Source of the DNA: Hymenoscyphus infarciens
Taxonomy: Eukaryota; Ascomycota; Leotiomycetes; Helotiales; Helotiaceae
Reading direction: 5' to 3'
Assembly: GCA_001414345.1 (NCBI GenBank)
Contig: LLCB01000037.1
Location: 124,001-188,000, forward strand
DNA: 64,000 nucleotides
Below, in pieces: positions 11,577 through 22,039 of this stretch. The translations under genes and the position numbers were made by a program. The notes below the pieces were generated by a model. It was not told the DNA's origin. It saw nothing but the letters and a program-made list of their open reading frames with translations, and did not search any database. Positions within the stretch are counted from its first letter, which is position 1. The number at the start of each line of letters is the position of its first letter.

Positions 11577-14018
11577 CTAACAAAACGCCAAATCTCCAAC
11601 CTCAAACTCGCCTCGTTCTAATGCCGCAATCATCTCTCCTTCCATCATACCATCTATATAACCCTCCCCTATGACCGAGTACATGCTTCCAGAAGCGCCT
11701 GACATTGAACGAAGTATGACGGGAAAATTACATCCATACACAATCGCAACTATGTCTCCAACTTCAGTTGCCTCCGGTATCAGAGCCAAATATCCACTTG
11801 TGGTAGTTGCCAACCTTCGTCCATTAAGTGCTATGACGCTAGTAGCAATATACCAAGGATCAGGGGCTGCAATTTGCGGGCGACTATCCACGAGCGGGAA
11901 AAAAGAGCGAAAAGAATTCCCAAATATGTCAAAATCTGCGTTGCTTTGCCGGAATTGATCAAAGACTTCCCATTGTGGGGTGCCAGTTATGTCCAAGCCA
12001 ACGATGTCACTTACTCGGTCACGTAAGGACTCGATTTCGCATCCCATCTCGGACCACTCAATCCAGTATACAGATAGAGCGCCTGACCCACTGTAGCTCA
12101 GAACATGTTCAAGTTTGGGAGGTAATATCAATGTCCTTGACAACGCAACCTTTAGACCCTCGGGTCCATCATAGCAATGAGGACGATCCACACGAGACGA
12201 TCTGGGCACAGGATGACAACACATATAGGGCAGGTTGTCAACCATAGATTTGCTCGTAGAAACTATAGAATCAACCACAAACCCCCTACAAGTGAGGTTT
12301 TGATTGTGTGCTGAAATGGACCAAGAGGCCTGGGTATCACCACAAGAGTTCCACTCTTTCAGCCATGGAATACGGTTTCGTGGAAATTCTGTAGTCCAGT
12401 CCGGCATCCAGGTAGGTAAGGCATTTGCGGGATTGTACAAACACCAGCAAAAGATTGAATCGAGTCGTTTGTAGGTTTCGAGCATTGTTCTCGAGAACCG
12501 AGCATATACTTGCTTTTGGTTGAGCGTGTAATCAGGCAAGATGGTATTTTCCAGAACTGGTGGAAGTAATCCAAGCAAGCCATAGACCTTGTCTCGAGCA
12601 TCTGTGGCTTTGGCTCTTCTTCCGAGATCCAAGGTCACATCGACGTTGGCTCTTGCGCCAGCCCCATCATCAATACGAATCAAAGAATTGATATTGTAAA
12701 TCGTATGCCATATAGTTTGCACGGGGTACAACGCTGTACTTTTGGAAGAGTCATCCATCATGATCCTGGTAATCATTGATGACGATGAAAGGTAAACGCC
12801 GCAAGTAATTTGAATCATCTCTCTGGATATTTGTCGGTTGCCACATAGGAACAGAGTCATGTTGTGGTTCAAGGCAAGCTCCTGGATAATCCACAAACGA
12901 CTCCCTGCAACAAATTAGCATAGAATTTTCTTGTTGACTCGGGAGCCGGGGAGCAGTGTAAGGACGAAACCTGCTCCCAATCACTAGGAATAGGAGCAAA
13001 AAAGGGAGAACAAAGGGGAAGGTTGCATACAGTAGTTTCCCGAAAAAAATCGGAAAAAACTCCACCAAGGCATATTTGAGAGATTGGTGGTATCCCAAAA
13101 ATGTTGGAACCAACCGTCAAAGTCTTCTTCGGACATTGAACTAATTCCTCTCCACTCTTCTTTTTTTTGCATGATCGAAATACTTAGTCTGCTGATGAAG
13201 TCGACAGCTTCATCGCTAGTTGCGTTTGTTTCTCCTAGCCAGACAAGGACAGCGAATGCCGATTTATATATTCTCTTCATGAGTTTGACTTGTTGGTTCC
13301 TCTCCGTTATCTCTCTCTGGTCAATGCATAAAGCATCGATCCACAACTTCATCCCAAATTTAGCATCCGAACGCCCTCCAAGCTGCTTCAACAAAGCGCA
13401 AAGATTTTTTGTAATCGGGATGACAGTGCCCTCGAGGACCATCTTACCATCCAATTCTTCGGACTCCCAGCAGTATGATACTGCTTCGTAATCCCCCCAA
13501 TTATATCGAGGCCTGTAAGCGAAATACCTTGATCCAGGTTTGTTCAGAGTGCAATACTTGTCGGGAAGAGCTGGACGGTCCCAGGACGATGTACGATTGA
13601 TCGCAATCGATTATTTTAGCGCTTGGTCTATGTCATCTGGCAAAAAACAACGAGGTCCGATATCTGTTCCACTGTCTTCTAGAATCTGTTGCCATGGCTG
13701 AGAGCTCCGATTCTTATCGGCATCTTGAATCTGTTGGCGCCAGATAGGCACCTTTATGAAGTTCTGGGAAGCAGCCTGGTGATCCGGAAACTGAGCCATT
13801 GATGCTTTCATCCAATCCTCCCGCACCGCCTGTTCAGAATTGTCAGCTCCATCTTCCCGAGTGGCCAAAAAGTCCTTGAAATCTTCCGTGAAGTCATCGA
13901 GGAGAACATGCTCAAGTTCGCAGTGTGCCAACTCGGAGGAGTTCCCTTCAGGTGGCTCAACAAATATCAAGACGCGAATCTCCAATCTCGAGGGATCGAG
14001 TTTTCGGTAGAATGCCAT
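11577..14018 (-). pseudogene. HET-domain protein gene with in-frame stop
   Basis: Two exons, 14018-13031 and 12904-11577 (phase-1 junction, donor GTATGC, acceptor TTGCAG), would encode about 771 aa. The N-terminus has the family opening (YRKLDPSRLEIRVL). The HET core follows: YEAVSYCWE near residue 177, LWIDALCIDQRE near 230 and YWSRLWIIQELAL across the intron, then a ~420-aa C-terminal region typical of long HET proteins. A TAA at 13611-13613 (codon 136) interrupts an otherwise continuous frame before the core. CAA-to-TAA is a RIP-type change on this strand. No canonical donor/acceptor pair removes it, so the gene appears null unless the base is wrong. HET proteins trigger cell death after non-self contact. 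Transcribed in the same direction as the adjacent NLR. Confidence 0.75.
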
Positions 14019-14384
14019 TTTGAAGGTCAGCTATCTATCTTGTGTGGTAGCTCCAAGAGAATGTGACAGGAGTTTGCAACGACCTCGGGCGGCTATGCCA
14101 CCACACAGGGTGCTCACTCTCAGCTGTAGGCTGACAAGAGACGCCAAATTGAAGGTTCCAAATCAAAACAAGTGAAACTCCTTTGAGGTTGAAGGGAGCT
14201 TGGTCGAGGTGGGGCTCAAGGTCGGCGGGGGACTTGCTTTTTCAGTCACGTTTTTTCAAGTGACTATCACGTGTTATTTGCAATTAGCCATCTATTGAAC
14301 TGCCTCTCTAATCAACTTATCACTACAGCTTACAAGTCTAAACAATCCAATCATAGCTAAAGTTCTAAGTAATATACTCTCTAC

Positions 14385-15244
14385 TTATCTCAGTTCCTTA
14401 GCCTTATAAAAGAAGAATCGTTACACCTACGCTCTAATAAGATAGACTAACTAAAGTAAGAAAAGAATACTTAGTTAAGAGCAACGACTCTTCTATAAGA
14501 GTCTAAGCTCTAATAGTAATAGCTTTAGTACTAAATATGAATTTAGTTTTAATATATCGATTTAAGCTATTAGTATTTTAATAACTACTCTTTTATATTA
14601 AAATCCGCTTCTAGAAACTAGTAGATAAATATCTAATTTATCTATAATAGTATATCTTTTAATACCTATTAGCTACCTTCTTAATATATCTTATACTATC
14701 TAAATTTCTTAAAAAGCTTAAAACTAAATTTAGTTTTTAGACTTTTTTAGTTTTTTTAGTATATATTAATAATAAAGCCTTCTTTTAAAAATCTAACTTA
14801 GTAAAAGTTAGATTTAAGTAAGAGCTATCTATCTATAAACTTATTTTCTTAAGTACTCTTAAATTACTTATACTATTATTATTCTTAGAAATTATTATTA
14901 TATAAGAAAAGAGCTTACGTTTTACTCTATTCTATTTTACTATAGAGTAATACTCTAAGTCTAGCCTCTTTTATAGAAGAAACATAGAGTAGAACTAGAG
15001 CTATTTTGATATAAACTTCTTTTTTTAATAGCTCTTAAATTAGCTACGATATAGCTAATATAAAAGAGAGTCTAATATATACTAAACTTACGCGCTTAGT
15101 ACTAAAGCTATTACTATAAGCTCTTAGACGCTCTAGCTAAACTCCGCCCGCCCTCGCTCGCTCTATGTTATTCTCTGCTTTTATTAGTCCGCTTTCGTTA
15201 GTAGATAGAGTTAGCTTAAAAGAGCGGCTAAGGAACTAAGATAA
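14385..15244. mobile_element. RIPed element with short inverted ends
   Basis: TTATCTCAGTTCCTTAGCC at 14385-14403 is repeated inverted at 15226-15244 (one C-to-T difference). The 860 bp between are very AT-rich, with no open frame and TAG/TAA-dense frames on both strands, as expected of RIPed DNA. No clear target duplication was found. The class is unknown. Confidence 0.5.
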
Positions 15245-15703
15245 TTTATAATCTAATTAATAATTAAGACCTTATTAACTATAGGTTATTAATCTAATCT
15301 AATCTAATCATTTCTTATACTATAACTAAACTAGCTAAGTTTTAATCCGTAATACTCTTAATATCCTCCTCTGTCAAATGCTATTAAACTAATAGAAGAA
15401 CGAAAGCGTTATTAGCACTAAGTAAGTAGCTGTTATATTTTCTCCGAGCGTTATAAACTTCGAACAATCTGAGCACCTCTTGGAAATTGATATATATAGT
15501 CTTATCTTGCCTTCTATAATTAGGCAAGTTATATTAGATAAGTATTCGTAAAGAGACTACTTCGGAGTATAGGTTGATTAATATATCTAGTATATAAAGA
15601 ACACCAAGTTCTAACTTCTTATAGCCGTCCTCGCAAACGTTATTTCAAATATCAAAAGCCTTTTCAATCTGCGTTAGTCTTAACTACCAAATCAGAAATC
15701 AAA

Positions 15704-16692
15704 ATGAAATCTTTTGCGCTTACCCTCTTTTTAGCTCTCTTTATCACTAGTATCGTCGCCGCTTTACTTCAAGCTACAACTGAAGAGAGCGACCTCGATA
15801 TATTAATAAGTCTTAGAGGATCCGGTGTATAATTGAAAGATCGTAAGATATCGATTAGCGTTTTTGTTTTCCTAGCCGGATTAGTACTTCTATTCTTTCT
15901 AAAGGTTTCTATCTATACCTTTTCTTACTTTTAAGGTTATTCTTTCTTATTATATCTCCCCTTTTAAGCGCTTCTAGTCTATTATATTCTGTCTCTAGCC
16001 TTTAATACGCCTATCTTCTCTAATTCTATACTTTTAACGCGTCTATCTCTTCTAATTCTATATAAGGCTAATTTCCTTTCTATGTCTAGCGGAGAGAATA
16101 GAAAGGTTTATATATTATTCTATAGAAGTATATAAAGTAGGTTAGTTTATAAGAGGAGTGCTATAGCGGAGGTAGTATAGACCTACTCTAATTCTAACCT
16201 CGAATATTAGATAGAGTCTCTAGAACTTCTCTTATAAACTGATCTACTTTACTCTTCTCTACTAAGGTACTTCTATTTTATATTTCTTACTCTTCTCTCT
16301 CTTCCTAGCCTCTCTTTTTAGCTTTCCTAGCTATTCTAATCCTTCTTTTATAATTATCCTTCCTCTTCTATTATATCTTATAAGTAGAGTTATTCTATTC
16401 TAGTATATTCTAATATAGCAGGGTATTCTTTCTTATTTTAATACCTAGGAGCGTTTAGGCGAGGAAATCTAAAACGCTGGTATCGATAGTCAAAGCCAGG
16501 GACGAAGAAAGCGATCTTAATATGTTAATCAGTCTTAGTAGTAATAGTGCTTAGTTGAAACTCCGGGAGGTAGCGAAGTAGAGTAGGCGGCAGGAAGAAA
16601 GATTTGGCACGTATGTTGCTTACCGGGTATTAGTAGAGTATATAGAAGATGGATTTGTTCTGCCACTGTTGAAAGGAGTCACTAATCAATAG
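15704..16692 (+). pseudogene. Small secreted protein gene, split by a MITE and nonsense mutations
   Basis: ATG at 15704 opens a 42-aa frame with a clear signal peptide (MKSFALTLFLALFITSIVAA) and stops at TAA 15830-15832. A TATAAAG box lies ~105 bp upstream. Beyond the stop the same frame stays open. After removing the hAT-type MITE (15856-16479) and one copy of its 8-bp duplication, the frame continues to TAG 16690-16692, broken only by TAG at 16552 and 16579. The segment after the MITE repeats the first (EESDLDILISL versus EESDLNMLISL), and a stop occupies the same aligned position in both repeats. All three internal stops could be former glutamine codons hit by C-to-T changes. Alternatively the 42-aa peptide is the real product and its 3' end was duplicated. 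No known family is recognised. Confidence 0.5.
15856..16479. mobile_element. hAT-type MITE, copy 1
   Basis: A 624-bp element starting TAGCGTTTTTG and ending AAAACGCTG. The inner TIR matches TTTCCTAGCC/TTTCCTCGCC. It is flanked by 8-bp duplications ATATCGAT (15848-15855) and GTATCGAT (16480-16487), which differ by one G-to-A. An 8-bp duplication with CAGNG-like ends is the hAT signature. An inverted second copy lies at 40200-40836. Confidence 0.8.
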
Positions 16693-17258
16693 ATATGATT
16701 CAAGTTACTGGTTCTGTTTGTGCCAAAGTAGCGAATAGTTAGTGATTGCCTTTGAAATCGTACAAATAGTAGTGCTACTTAAATCCTAATATTAAAGAAA
16801 AAGTGAGAAATTGAGAGTGTTTACTCGAGTATTCGCGATGGATATTTTTAGTCGACTCGTCGGCTACGCTAAATTGGACTGCTTTGTTTAGTTAAACTTA
16901 CTATCTTCTACAATTACACATAATCGCAAACACTTACTTTCTCATTATTCTCGTAGATCTGAGCGAATTGAAAAGCACAATGAAGAAGTACAAAGAGATT
17001 AGACTGCTGTTTCTCGAACAAAGTAAAGTACAATAGCAAGATAAAATAGATACGTATTTGTTGCATTATGTAATGAAGAAACAAAGGGTCAAGTAATTGA
17101 TGGGAAGTGGAGAACAACAGAAGTTAAACTGTATTACAAAACCAGAAAACAGACTCAACTCTAAAATATAAGATCTTAATACCTCCCATCTCCTCAGTCA
17201 ATTTCCATTCCCACTCCCATTCTCAATCTCATCACAACCACATTTACAACCCTTCAAC
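16693..17258. other. Intergenic, promoter side of the 17259 gene
   Basis: No gene seen. The last 100 bases are pyrimidine-rich (CCCATCTCCTC, CCATTCCCACTCCC), typical of fungal core promoters and 5' leaders, directly before the 17259 start. Confidence 0.45.
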
Positions 17259-17663
17259 ATGTCAGCACCTCACGAAATCAAGAACCTAGAGGACTTCCGC
17301 CAAGCAATGGCAGCAGCCCAAGCAAACAACAACCAAGGCGTCCTAATTCTCTCCCCAGAATTAGAAGGTTACTTGGCTGCACACCCACCAACTACAGACC
17401 TTGACGCAGAGTCGAAGAACCTTCTTGAGAAGCTACGCGCTATCTTCTATGCCCAGCAGCAATTCCTGGCAAGTCTAGAGCCTTTAACTGTCATCCCTGG
17501 GAACGAACCTGGTGTTTTCACCAGCAATCGTCCACTCGCAACTGAGAAGGAGATTCATAAAGCTCACCAACTCTTTACCAGGCTTGCCCCCCAGGGAAGT
17601 TACTTTGATCTTGTGTTAACGCCGGAGCTTGGGGCGAGAATGAAGGAAAATGGTCTCATATGA
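17259..17663 (+). CDS. Conserved-looking hypothetical protein, 134 aa
   Basis: A single uninterrupted exon with a good start context (CAACATGTC) after a pyrimidine-rich leader and TATAAG-like sequence near 17167. The protein is soluble, without signal peptide or membrane segment. Helical stretches at about residues 8-25 and 48-75 precede a Pro/Gly-containing middle and a C-terminal helix (ending in ELGARMKENGLI). Codon use is gene-like (third-position C/G, few rare codons), unlike the AT-rich block just upstream. I do not recognise the family. Its isolation between a RIPed block and other small hypothetical genes gives no functional clue. Confidence 0.65.
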   Translation: MSAPHEIKNLEDFRQAMAAAQANNNQGVLILSPELEGYLAAHPPTTDLDAESKNLLEKLRAIFYAQQQFLASLEPLTVIPGNEPGVFTSNRPLATEKEIHKAHQLFTRLAPQGSYFDLVLTPELGARMKENGLI

Positions 17664-18248
17664 AGGAGAAGCTTCTTCTATGGGATATTTCTGATAGCAT
17701 AGATTGCTCAAATCATCCCCAGTGAAGATGTTTGAAAAGTGAAGATAGAGTTGGGAGATATAATTGTACTCTTCTTCCTAAACCCCTAATAATATTTTCA
17801 CCCTAAGTAACTATAAATTGTCTCTCTGTAATGACTTCTAAAATAATTTGATTTGTTGAAAACGCGCTCTTATTTATACTCAGTATCTTAGCTTCAATCG
17901 CAAAGATTTAATGTACCAAACCACTAGAAACCTATGGTAATTTTAAATTAAACCCTAGTATTCTGTCTCAAAAACCACGTCCAGGTGGGACGTCTTGATT
18001 TTTTGGCGTGAATAAGTTGAACCTCTCTCTTAGAAAAGACCGAAATTTCTCCACTGGGTAGATTCAAAATATGATTCAGTACTTACAACCTGTGAATAAT
18101 TCCTTGCTCAAAACAATCCCACACATCAAAAAGAAAACATACTTCAGCAACTCCAGTTCCCTTCCCTTCTCTCATTTTTCCTCTCTCAAACACTATCTTA
18201 CCACAAAACACACAGCATTCGGAGGACCATTCTACTCGCTTATCAAAT
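17664..18248. other. Intergenic
   Basis: 3' flank of the 134-aa gene and 5' region of the 246-aa gene. AT-rich but without repeat structure I can identify. A CT-rich leader (CCTTCCCTTCTCTC) precedes the next start. Confidence 0.4.
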
Positions 18249-18989
18249 ATGGCAGAACAACAAGAGCCAAGCGAGTCCACAACAAACCCTCTCTCTCCAA
18301 CTCTTCCCACACGCCCACCTCCCGCAGACCTAGACTCAACCCCCTCACCAACGGCCGTCGATTTCCTAAAAGAGCTCGACACCCTCTACCGTAACAATAA
18401 AGCAATCAGACGTCGACACACCCTTCCCTCAGATAAACAACTTCATAAGTTGCCGAGGAGTGACAAGTCCTCTGCCTCAAATTTCCAAATCGGACCCGAT
18501 GAATCCTCTCCTTCTATTTCCCCTTCCACTGCCCCCAAGCCGAAAGCCGAAGAAGAGGTGGTGGATGATCTCGATGACAACTGTTCCATCGGTACCACAG
18601 CTTCATGGATCTTAGAGAATCTCGATTTTAGAACACCTTCTTCTTCCGAGGTTGACGAGGAAGAAGAACGCGCGAGAAAAGGAGAGGACCCACTGTTTGA
18701 AAGAGGAGAACCGGAGTTTATTTTTCCTTTTCCTGAAGGTTCTGTTGAGCTTCCTAAGTATTTGAAGAGAGAGAGAGAGTCAGAGAAGACAAAATCAGGG
18801 GAGGCGAAGGACGAGAAGAAAGAAGACGACGGGGTTGAGGAAGTGAAGGGTGAAGAAGACGATGATGGATTCACAACCATCCCCGAGGATGTGGATCAAG
18901 TTGCTCTAGCGGCCTTTGCCACTACTGTTTTGTTTGGGGGAATGTGGGCACTTGAGAATGGATATGGAAAGGCACTGCTGTTTCAGTGA
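18249..18989 (+). CDS. Hypothetical acidic, mostly disordered protein with C-terminal hydrophobic helix
   Basis: Single exon, 246 aa, start in AAATATGGC context. The N-terminal 40 residues are Ser/Thr/Pro-rich. A short conserved-looking segment AVDFLKELDTLYRNN (about 36-50) follows, and the middle is dominated by Glu/Asp/Lys runs (about 100-215). The last 25 residues contain a hydrophobic stretch around VALAAFATTVLFGGMWALENG that could be a tail anchor, amphipathic helix or domain core. No enzyme motif is visible and I do not recognise the family. Transcribed towards the convergent membrane protein gene at 19323-20111, with 333 bp between their ends. Confidence 0.65.
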   Translation: MAEQQEPSESTTNPLSPTLPTRPPPADLDSTPSPTAVDFLKELDTLYRNNKAIRRRHTLPSDKQLHKLPRSDKSSASNFQIGPDESSPSISPSTAPKPKAEEEVVDDLDDNCSIGTTASWILENLDFRTPSSSEVDEEEERARKGEDPLFERGEPEFIFPFPEGSVELPKYLKRERESEKTKSGEAKDEKKEDDGVEEVKGEEDDDGFTTIPEDVDQVALAAFATTVLFGGMWALENGYGKALLFQ

Positions 18990-19322
18990 CGTGGGAGGTG
19001 ATAACCTTGGTTAGTCTGCTGATTCGAAATTGAGGTTTGAGTATATAGAAATAGTGGAAAGCAAACCAAGGATGTGTTATCTCAAGAGAGAATCATATAT
19101 ACCAACACTTGACGATGGACAAGTTATAATTCCAGGCAAAATGTGAGGTGAACGTATTCATCAATCTAATCTTTCACAGAACCCATTCCGGTACAGGTAG
19201 CAACAAAACTTGACAAAACCAAACATCAGAACCAAAAACGGGTGTACAAATTCCCACCTCCAAACCCCGAGCTCCCATACGCCACATGTAAACAAATCCA
19301 AACGATACACAACTTGAACCCC

Positions 19323-20111
19323 TCAAACAAGAGTCTCACAACTATCACTCCACTTCCTCCTCCCCCTCCCCTCCTCCTCACCAACCGGAATAACAGGCCT
19401 CCAATGCGTATAAACACTCAACCGCTCGCTAGTCCCAGTAAGTCGCACAGCAGGACTAAGACCAACCTCCACCATCGTAGAATTGGAATCAATTCTCCTC
19501 AGAGCAGGACGGCCAGCTCTTGTGCGCCCTTCAGCGGTATAGACATGAGCTGGATAAATTGGGAGACCGAGTGGTGGGTTGAGTCCGTGGAGCGGGATGT
19601 CGATACTGTCCAATAATTCGTTGGAGCTGACTGTTGGTGTGAGTGATTGTCTTCGACGAGTGGAGAAGGGGCTTTTGAAGAAATGAGAGATGGGCCAGGA
19701 AGACCGAGTTCTTGGATGTGCGACCACTCCACTTTCTACATCTCCAGCTCCTTGAGTAGTCCCGAAAATCTTCCTGTAGAGATACTGAACCGCTCTAGTA
19801 ACAGGTGGAACAACAACAACTCTAACCACAAAAACCACCAGCAGTACAACAAGAACAACAACAAAAGCCGCCAAAATATGCGCTGAAGTGATCCCAGTCG
19901 TTGGTATTTTGGTGTTTCCCAAACTGACTACTGGGCCTGGTGTCGCTTCCGGAACTGTCGAAGTGAAAGCGGTAAACTCCTCAGGCTTGAAAATAGAGCG
20001 GCTGACTTTATCGAGATAGTCGGAGAAAGGGTGCTTGTAGACATATTCGTCGGCTCCGAGGCGATTGATAGCTCTAGTCATCTTGAAGGACTTGGACCAG
20101 TAGGGATGCAT
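19323..20111 (-). CDS. Hypothetical single-pass membrane protein, 262 aa
   Basis: Single exon. There is no N-terminal signal peptide. A strong transmembrane helix spans about residues 78-102 (alternating Val/Leu/Ala, containing AAFVVVLVVLLVVFVVRVVVV). The flanks are a 75-residue N-terminal part with aromatic segments (FSDYLDKVSRSIF) and a basic, Ser/Arg-rich C-terminal tail with several possible phosphorylation sites. The topology resembles small fungal membrane proteins of unknown role; no enzymatic motif is seen. It faces the 246-aa gene tail to tail. The methionine at 20111 precedes a Trp/Lys-rich start (MHPYWSK). A second Met ten residues later is an alternative start. Confidence 0.65.
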   Translation of the reverse strand: MHPYWSKSFKMTRAINRLGADEYVYKHPFSDYLDKVSRSIFKPEEFTAFTSTVPEATPGPVVSLGNTKIPTTGITSAHILAAFVVVLVVLLVVFVVRVVVVPPVTRAVQYLYRKIFGTTQGAGDVESGVVAHPRTRSSWPISHFFKSPFSTRRRQSLTPTVSSNELLDSIDIPLHGLNPPLGLPIYPAHVYTAEGRTRAGRPALRRIDSNSTMVEVGLSPAVRLTGTSERLSVYTHWRPVIPVGEEEGRGRRKWSDSCETLV

Positions 20112-20471
20112 GGAGAGAAGAGGAGTTGTGTGGAGTAACGTGCGGAGAGGCGAAATAGAGGTCTAACTAATATTTGAGAGAGAGAAAGGAATTGGCACTC
20201 CGGGATATTATACTCTTTTAAAAACAACATTGAGCCACATGAGTCTCCATTTCTGACACAAAAATCTTATTGTAGAGCACTAGCACTAGCGAAGGAGATG
20301 CTATGGTATTGAAATATGATGTGGAAATATTTGCACCGGCGTGGAGGCTAACAACCCAAGCCATATACTGAAGAAAAAGCCACCATCACGTTTGAACTTT
20401 GGAAACGCTTGATCAAAAACAATCTCAATCACCCAATTATTCCCCGTTCTCATCTCAGCCCCACTTACAAT

Positions 20472-20851
20472 ATGTCAAGAAATAACCAAAAAACAGTTTT
20501 GCATAGCAGTAGTCCTCTCAAACCCATACAAGCCTCTGAACACAATTTCGATTGACCCGCGAACGAAAATCCCAAGGCCCCTCGAAACCAAATCTTAGGC
20601 AGCGACCGGTAAGAAGCTAAAGATCGCAGTCCATCAGACTTGAACTATCTGTCATAATTTCCAGACAATCGAAACTGGTCTCCGAGCTAGATAGAAACGA
20701 CATAGTAGATGCCACGGAGAAGCCATCGCAACGAACTACCTCTGCTCCTTATTTTGGCATCACAAGTGAACCAAGCGCCGCATATGGCAGGTCTCGGTCT
20801 TCGCCAGGAGCCGTGACACCTCAAGGTTCTATATCAACGCCCCAGCATTGA
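20472..20851 (+). pseudogene. Possible small two-exon gene with an in-frame TGA
   Basis: Exon 20472-20608 and exon 20665-20851, joined across a canonical 56-nt intron (GTAAGA ... TTTCCAG), keep a common frame of 108 codons. The only interruption is TGA at 20553-20555 (codon 28), which a single C-to-T would produce from CGA. The second part is Ser/Thr/Pro-rich (APYFGITSEPSAAYGRSRSS). There is no recognisable family or membrane segment. It could be a recently inactivated gene, a gene whose start is downstream of the TGA, or a chance frame. Neighbouring intergenic DNA is otherwise unremarkable apart from a C10 run at 20862-20871. Confidence 0.35.
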
Positions 20852-21037
20852 CGGTATTATCCCCCCCCCCCTCTTCTCTGACATCATCCCCATCAAAAAC
20901 CTTACGGGTTTGTGAAGAGAAGAATAGAAAAATCGACAATTTCTTTCGTATGAAGTTGGATGGTTCGAAGTTTCGTATGTTGGTAGAATTGGGACGATGA
21001 GGCATGGTTTTTTGTTTTTGAATCGTTGAAAATGCAA

Positions 21038-21741
21038 TCACATCCAATACCCCTCCGCCCAAATCTCCTTCCTATACCCCTCCGTCAATCGTGTATCCTC
21101 CCCAAACTTCTCCTGCCACCCCACAAATCCACCTTCCAGGATATAAACCTTCTGCTTCTCTTCCTTCGCCGGCTCAATCACTTCCCCATCCCTATCGACA
21201 TCTTCCCAGCCCTCTCCCCCATCAGCACCATCTTGTTTCAATACACCTTTTCCCCTCCTCTCAATCTCCTCTTTCTTATCTTTCATCATAGCCTCGCCCA
21301 CACTTTTAATGCTTCCACTACTACCCTGGCCAATGAGTTCGACTGTACCCGTTCCAATCAACCGTTCCCGCTCGCGCACATATCCCAGCGCTGCCCTTGG
21401 TCCTCTCTGTTGGCTAAGGGCGCAATGGAAGACGACTATTTTCCGGTCTTTGAGCTTTTGTACTAGCCCCGAGATCGCGTGGGAATGCGTATGCGAAGGG
21501 ACGTGGAGGGAGGTTCGGATATGGCCACCTATGTGATCTTTACTTTGTTAGAATGGTGTTTCTGGTAGGCAAGGTGTGGTGGGGATGTGGTACCGTCATC
21601 TCGCACATCTACGATTGCGACCTTGTCATCTGTATCCGGGCTTGGGATGTCGAGGTTGCTGTTTGCTTGTGCCAATAGTATTTCGGAGAGGGATGCGGAG
21701 GAGAGGCGAGGGAGACTGGAGACTGTTATTGGTGCGGACAT
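21038..21741 (-). CDS. Rhodanese/Cdc25-like phosphatase or arsenate reductase-type protein
   Basis: Exons 21741-21594 and 21537-21038 (phase 1; GTACCA ... AAAG) give 215 aa. The single rhodanese domain starts with LARANS-type helix and VAIVDVRDDDHIGGHI (about 42-57). The active-site loop is HCALSQQRGPRAA (about 89-101), a complete HC-x5-R signature with cysteine and arginine both present. YILEGGFVGWQEKF follows near 180-193. Small stand-alone Cdc25-like proteins of fungi (Ibp1/Ych1/Acr2 group) share this layout and work as phosphatases or arsenate reductases; which one cannot be decided from the motif. The acidic/basic insert between the active site and the last strand (about 120-175) is longer than in yeast relatives. 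Located at the edge of the large RIPed block. Confidence 0.8.
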
Positions 21742-22039
21742 TATTGATCTGGTATTCTTGCTTGGTGTGTTGGATCGTTCGTCTGCGCGAGGTTGGTGCA
21801 GCCTTCAGCCCTTTCACCTGCTCCAGCCCGTGGAGGTCCTCAGGCCACCAAATCCCAGACGCAGCCTTTAATACGCAAATTCTACCTCTAGGCGAGTTGT
21901 TGGTAGTCTCTGGGATGTTGTAGGTTGTTGTCAGAACAAAGCGGGAGCAAATGGCGGGGTAGATAGGTGCCTATTTAGGTACCAATTTGTGGGGGTATAT
22001 TCACTGGAGCAAGCGGAGCTGAATCAGCCTAGGACCTAG

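Noticed and set aside
20862..20871. C10 homopolymer as a possible frameshift site
   Set aside because: It lies in intergenic DNA after the stop of the small two-exon frame.
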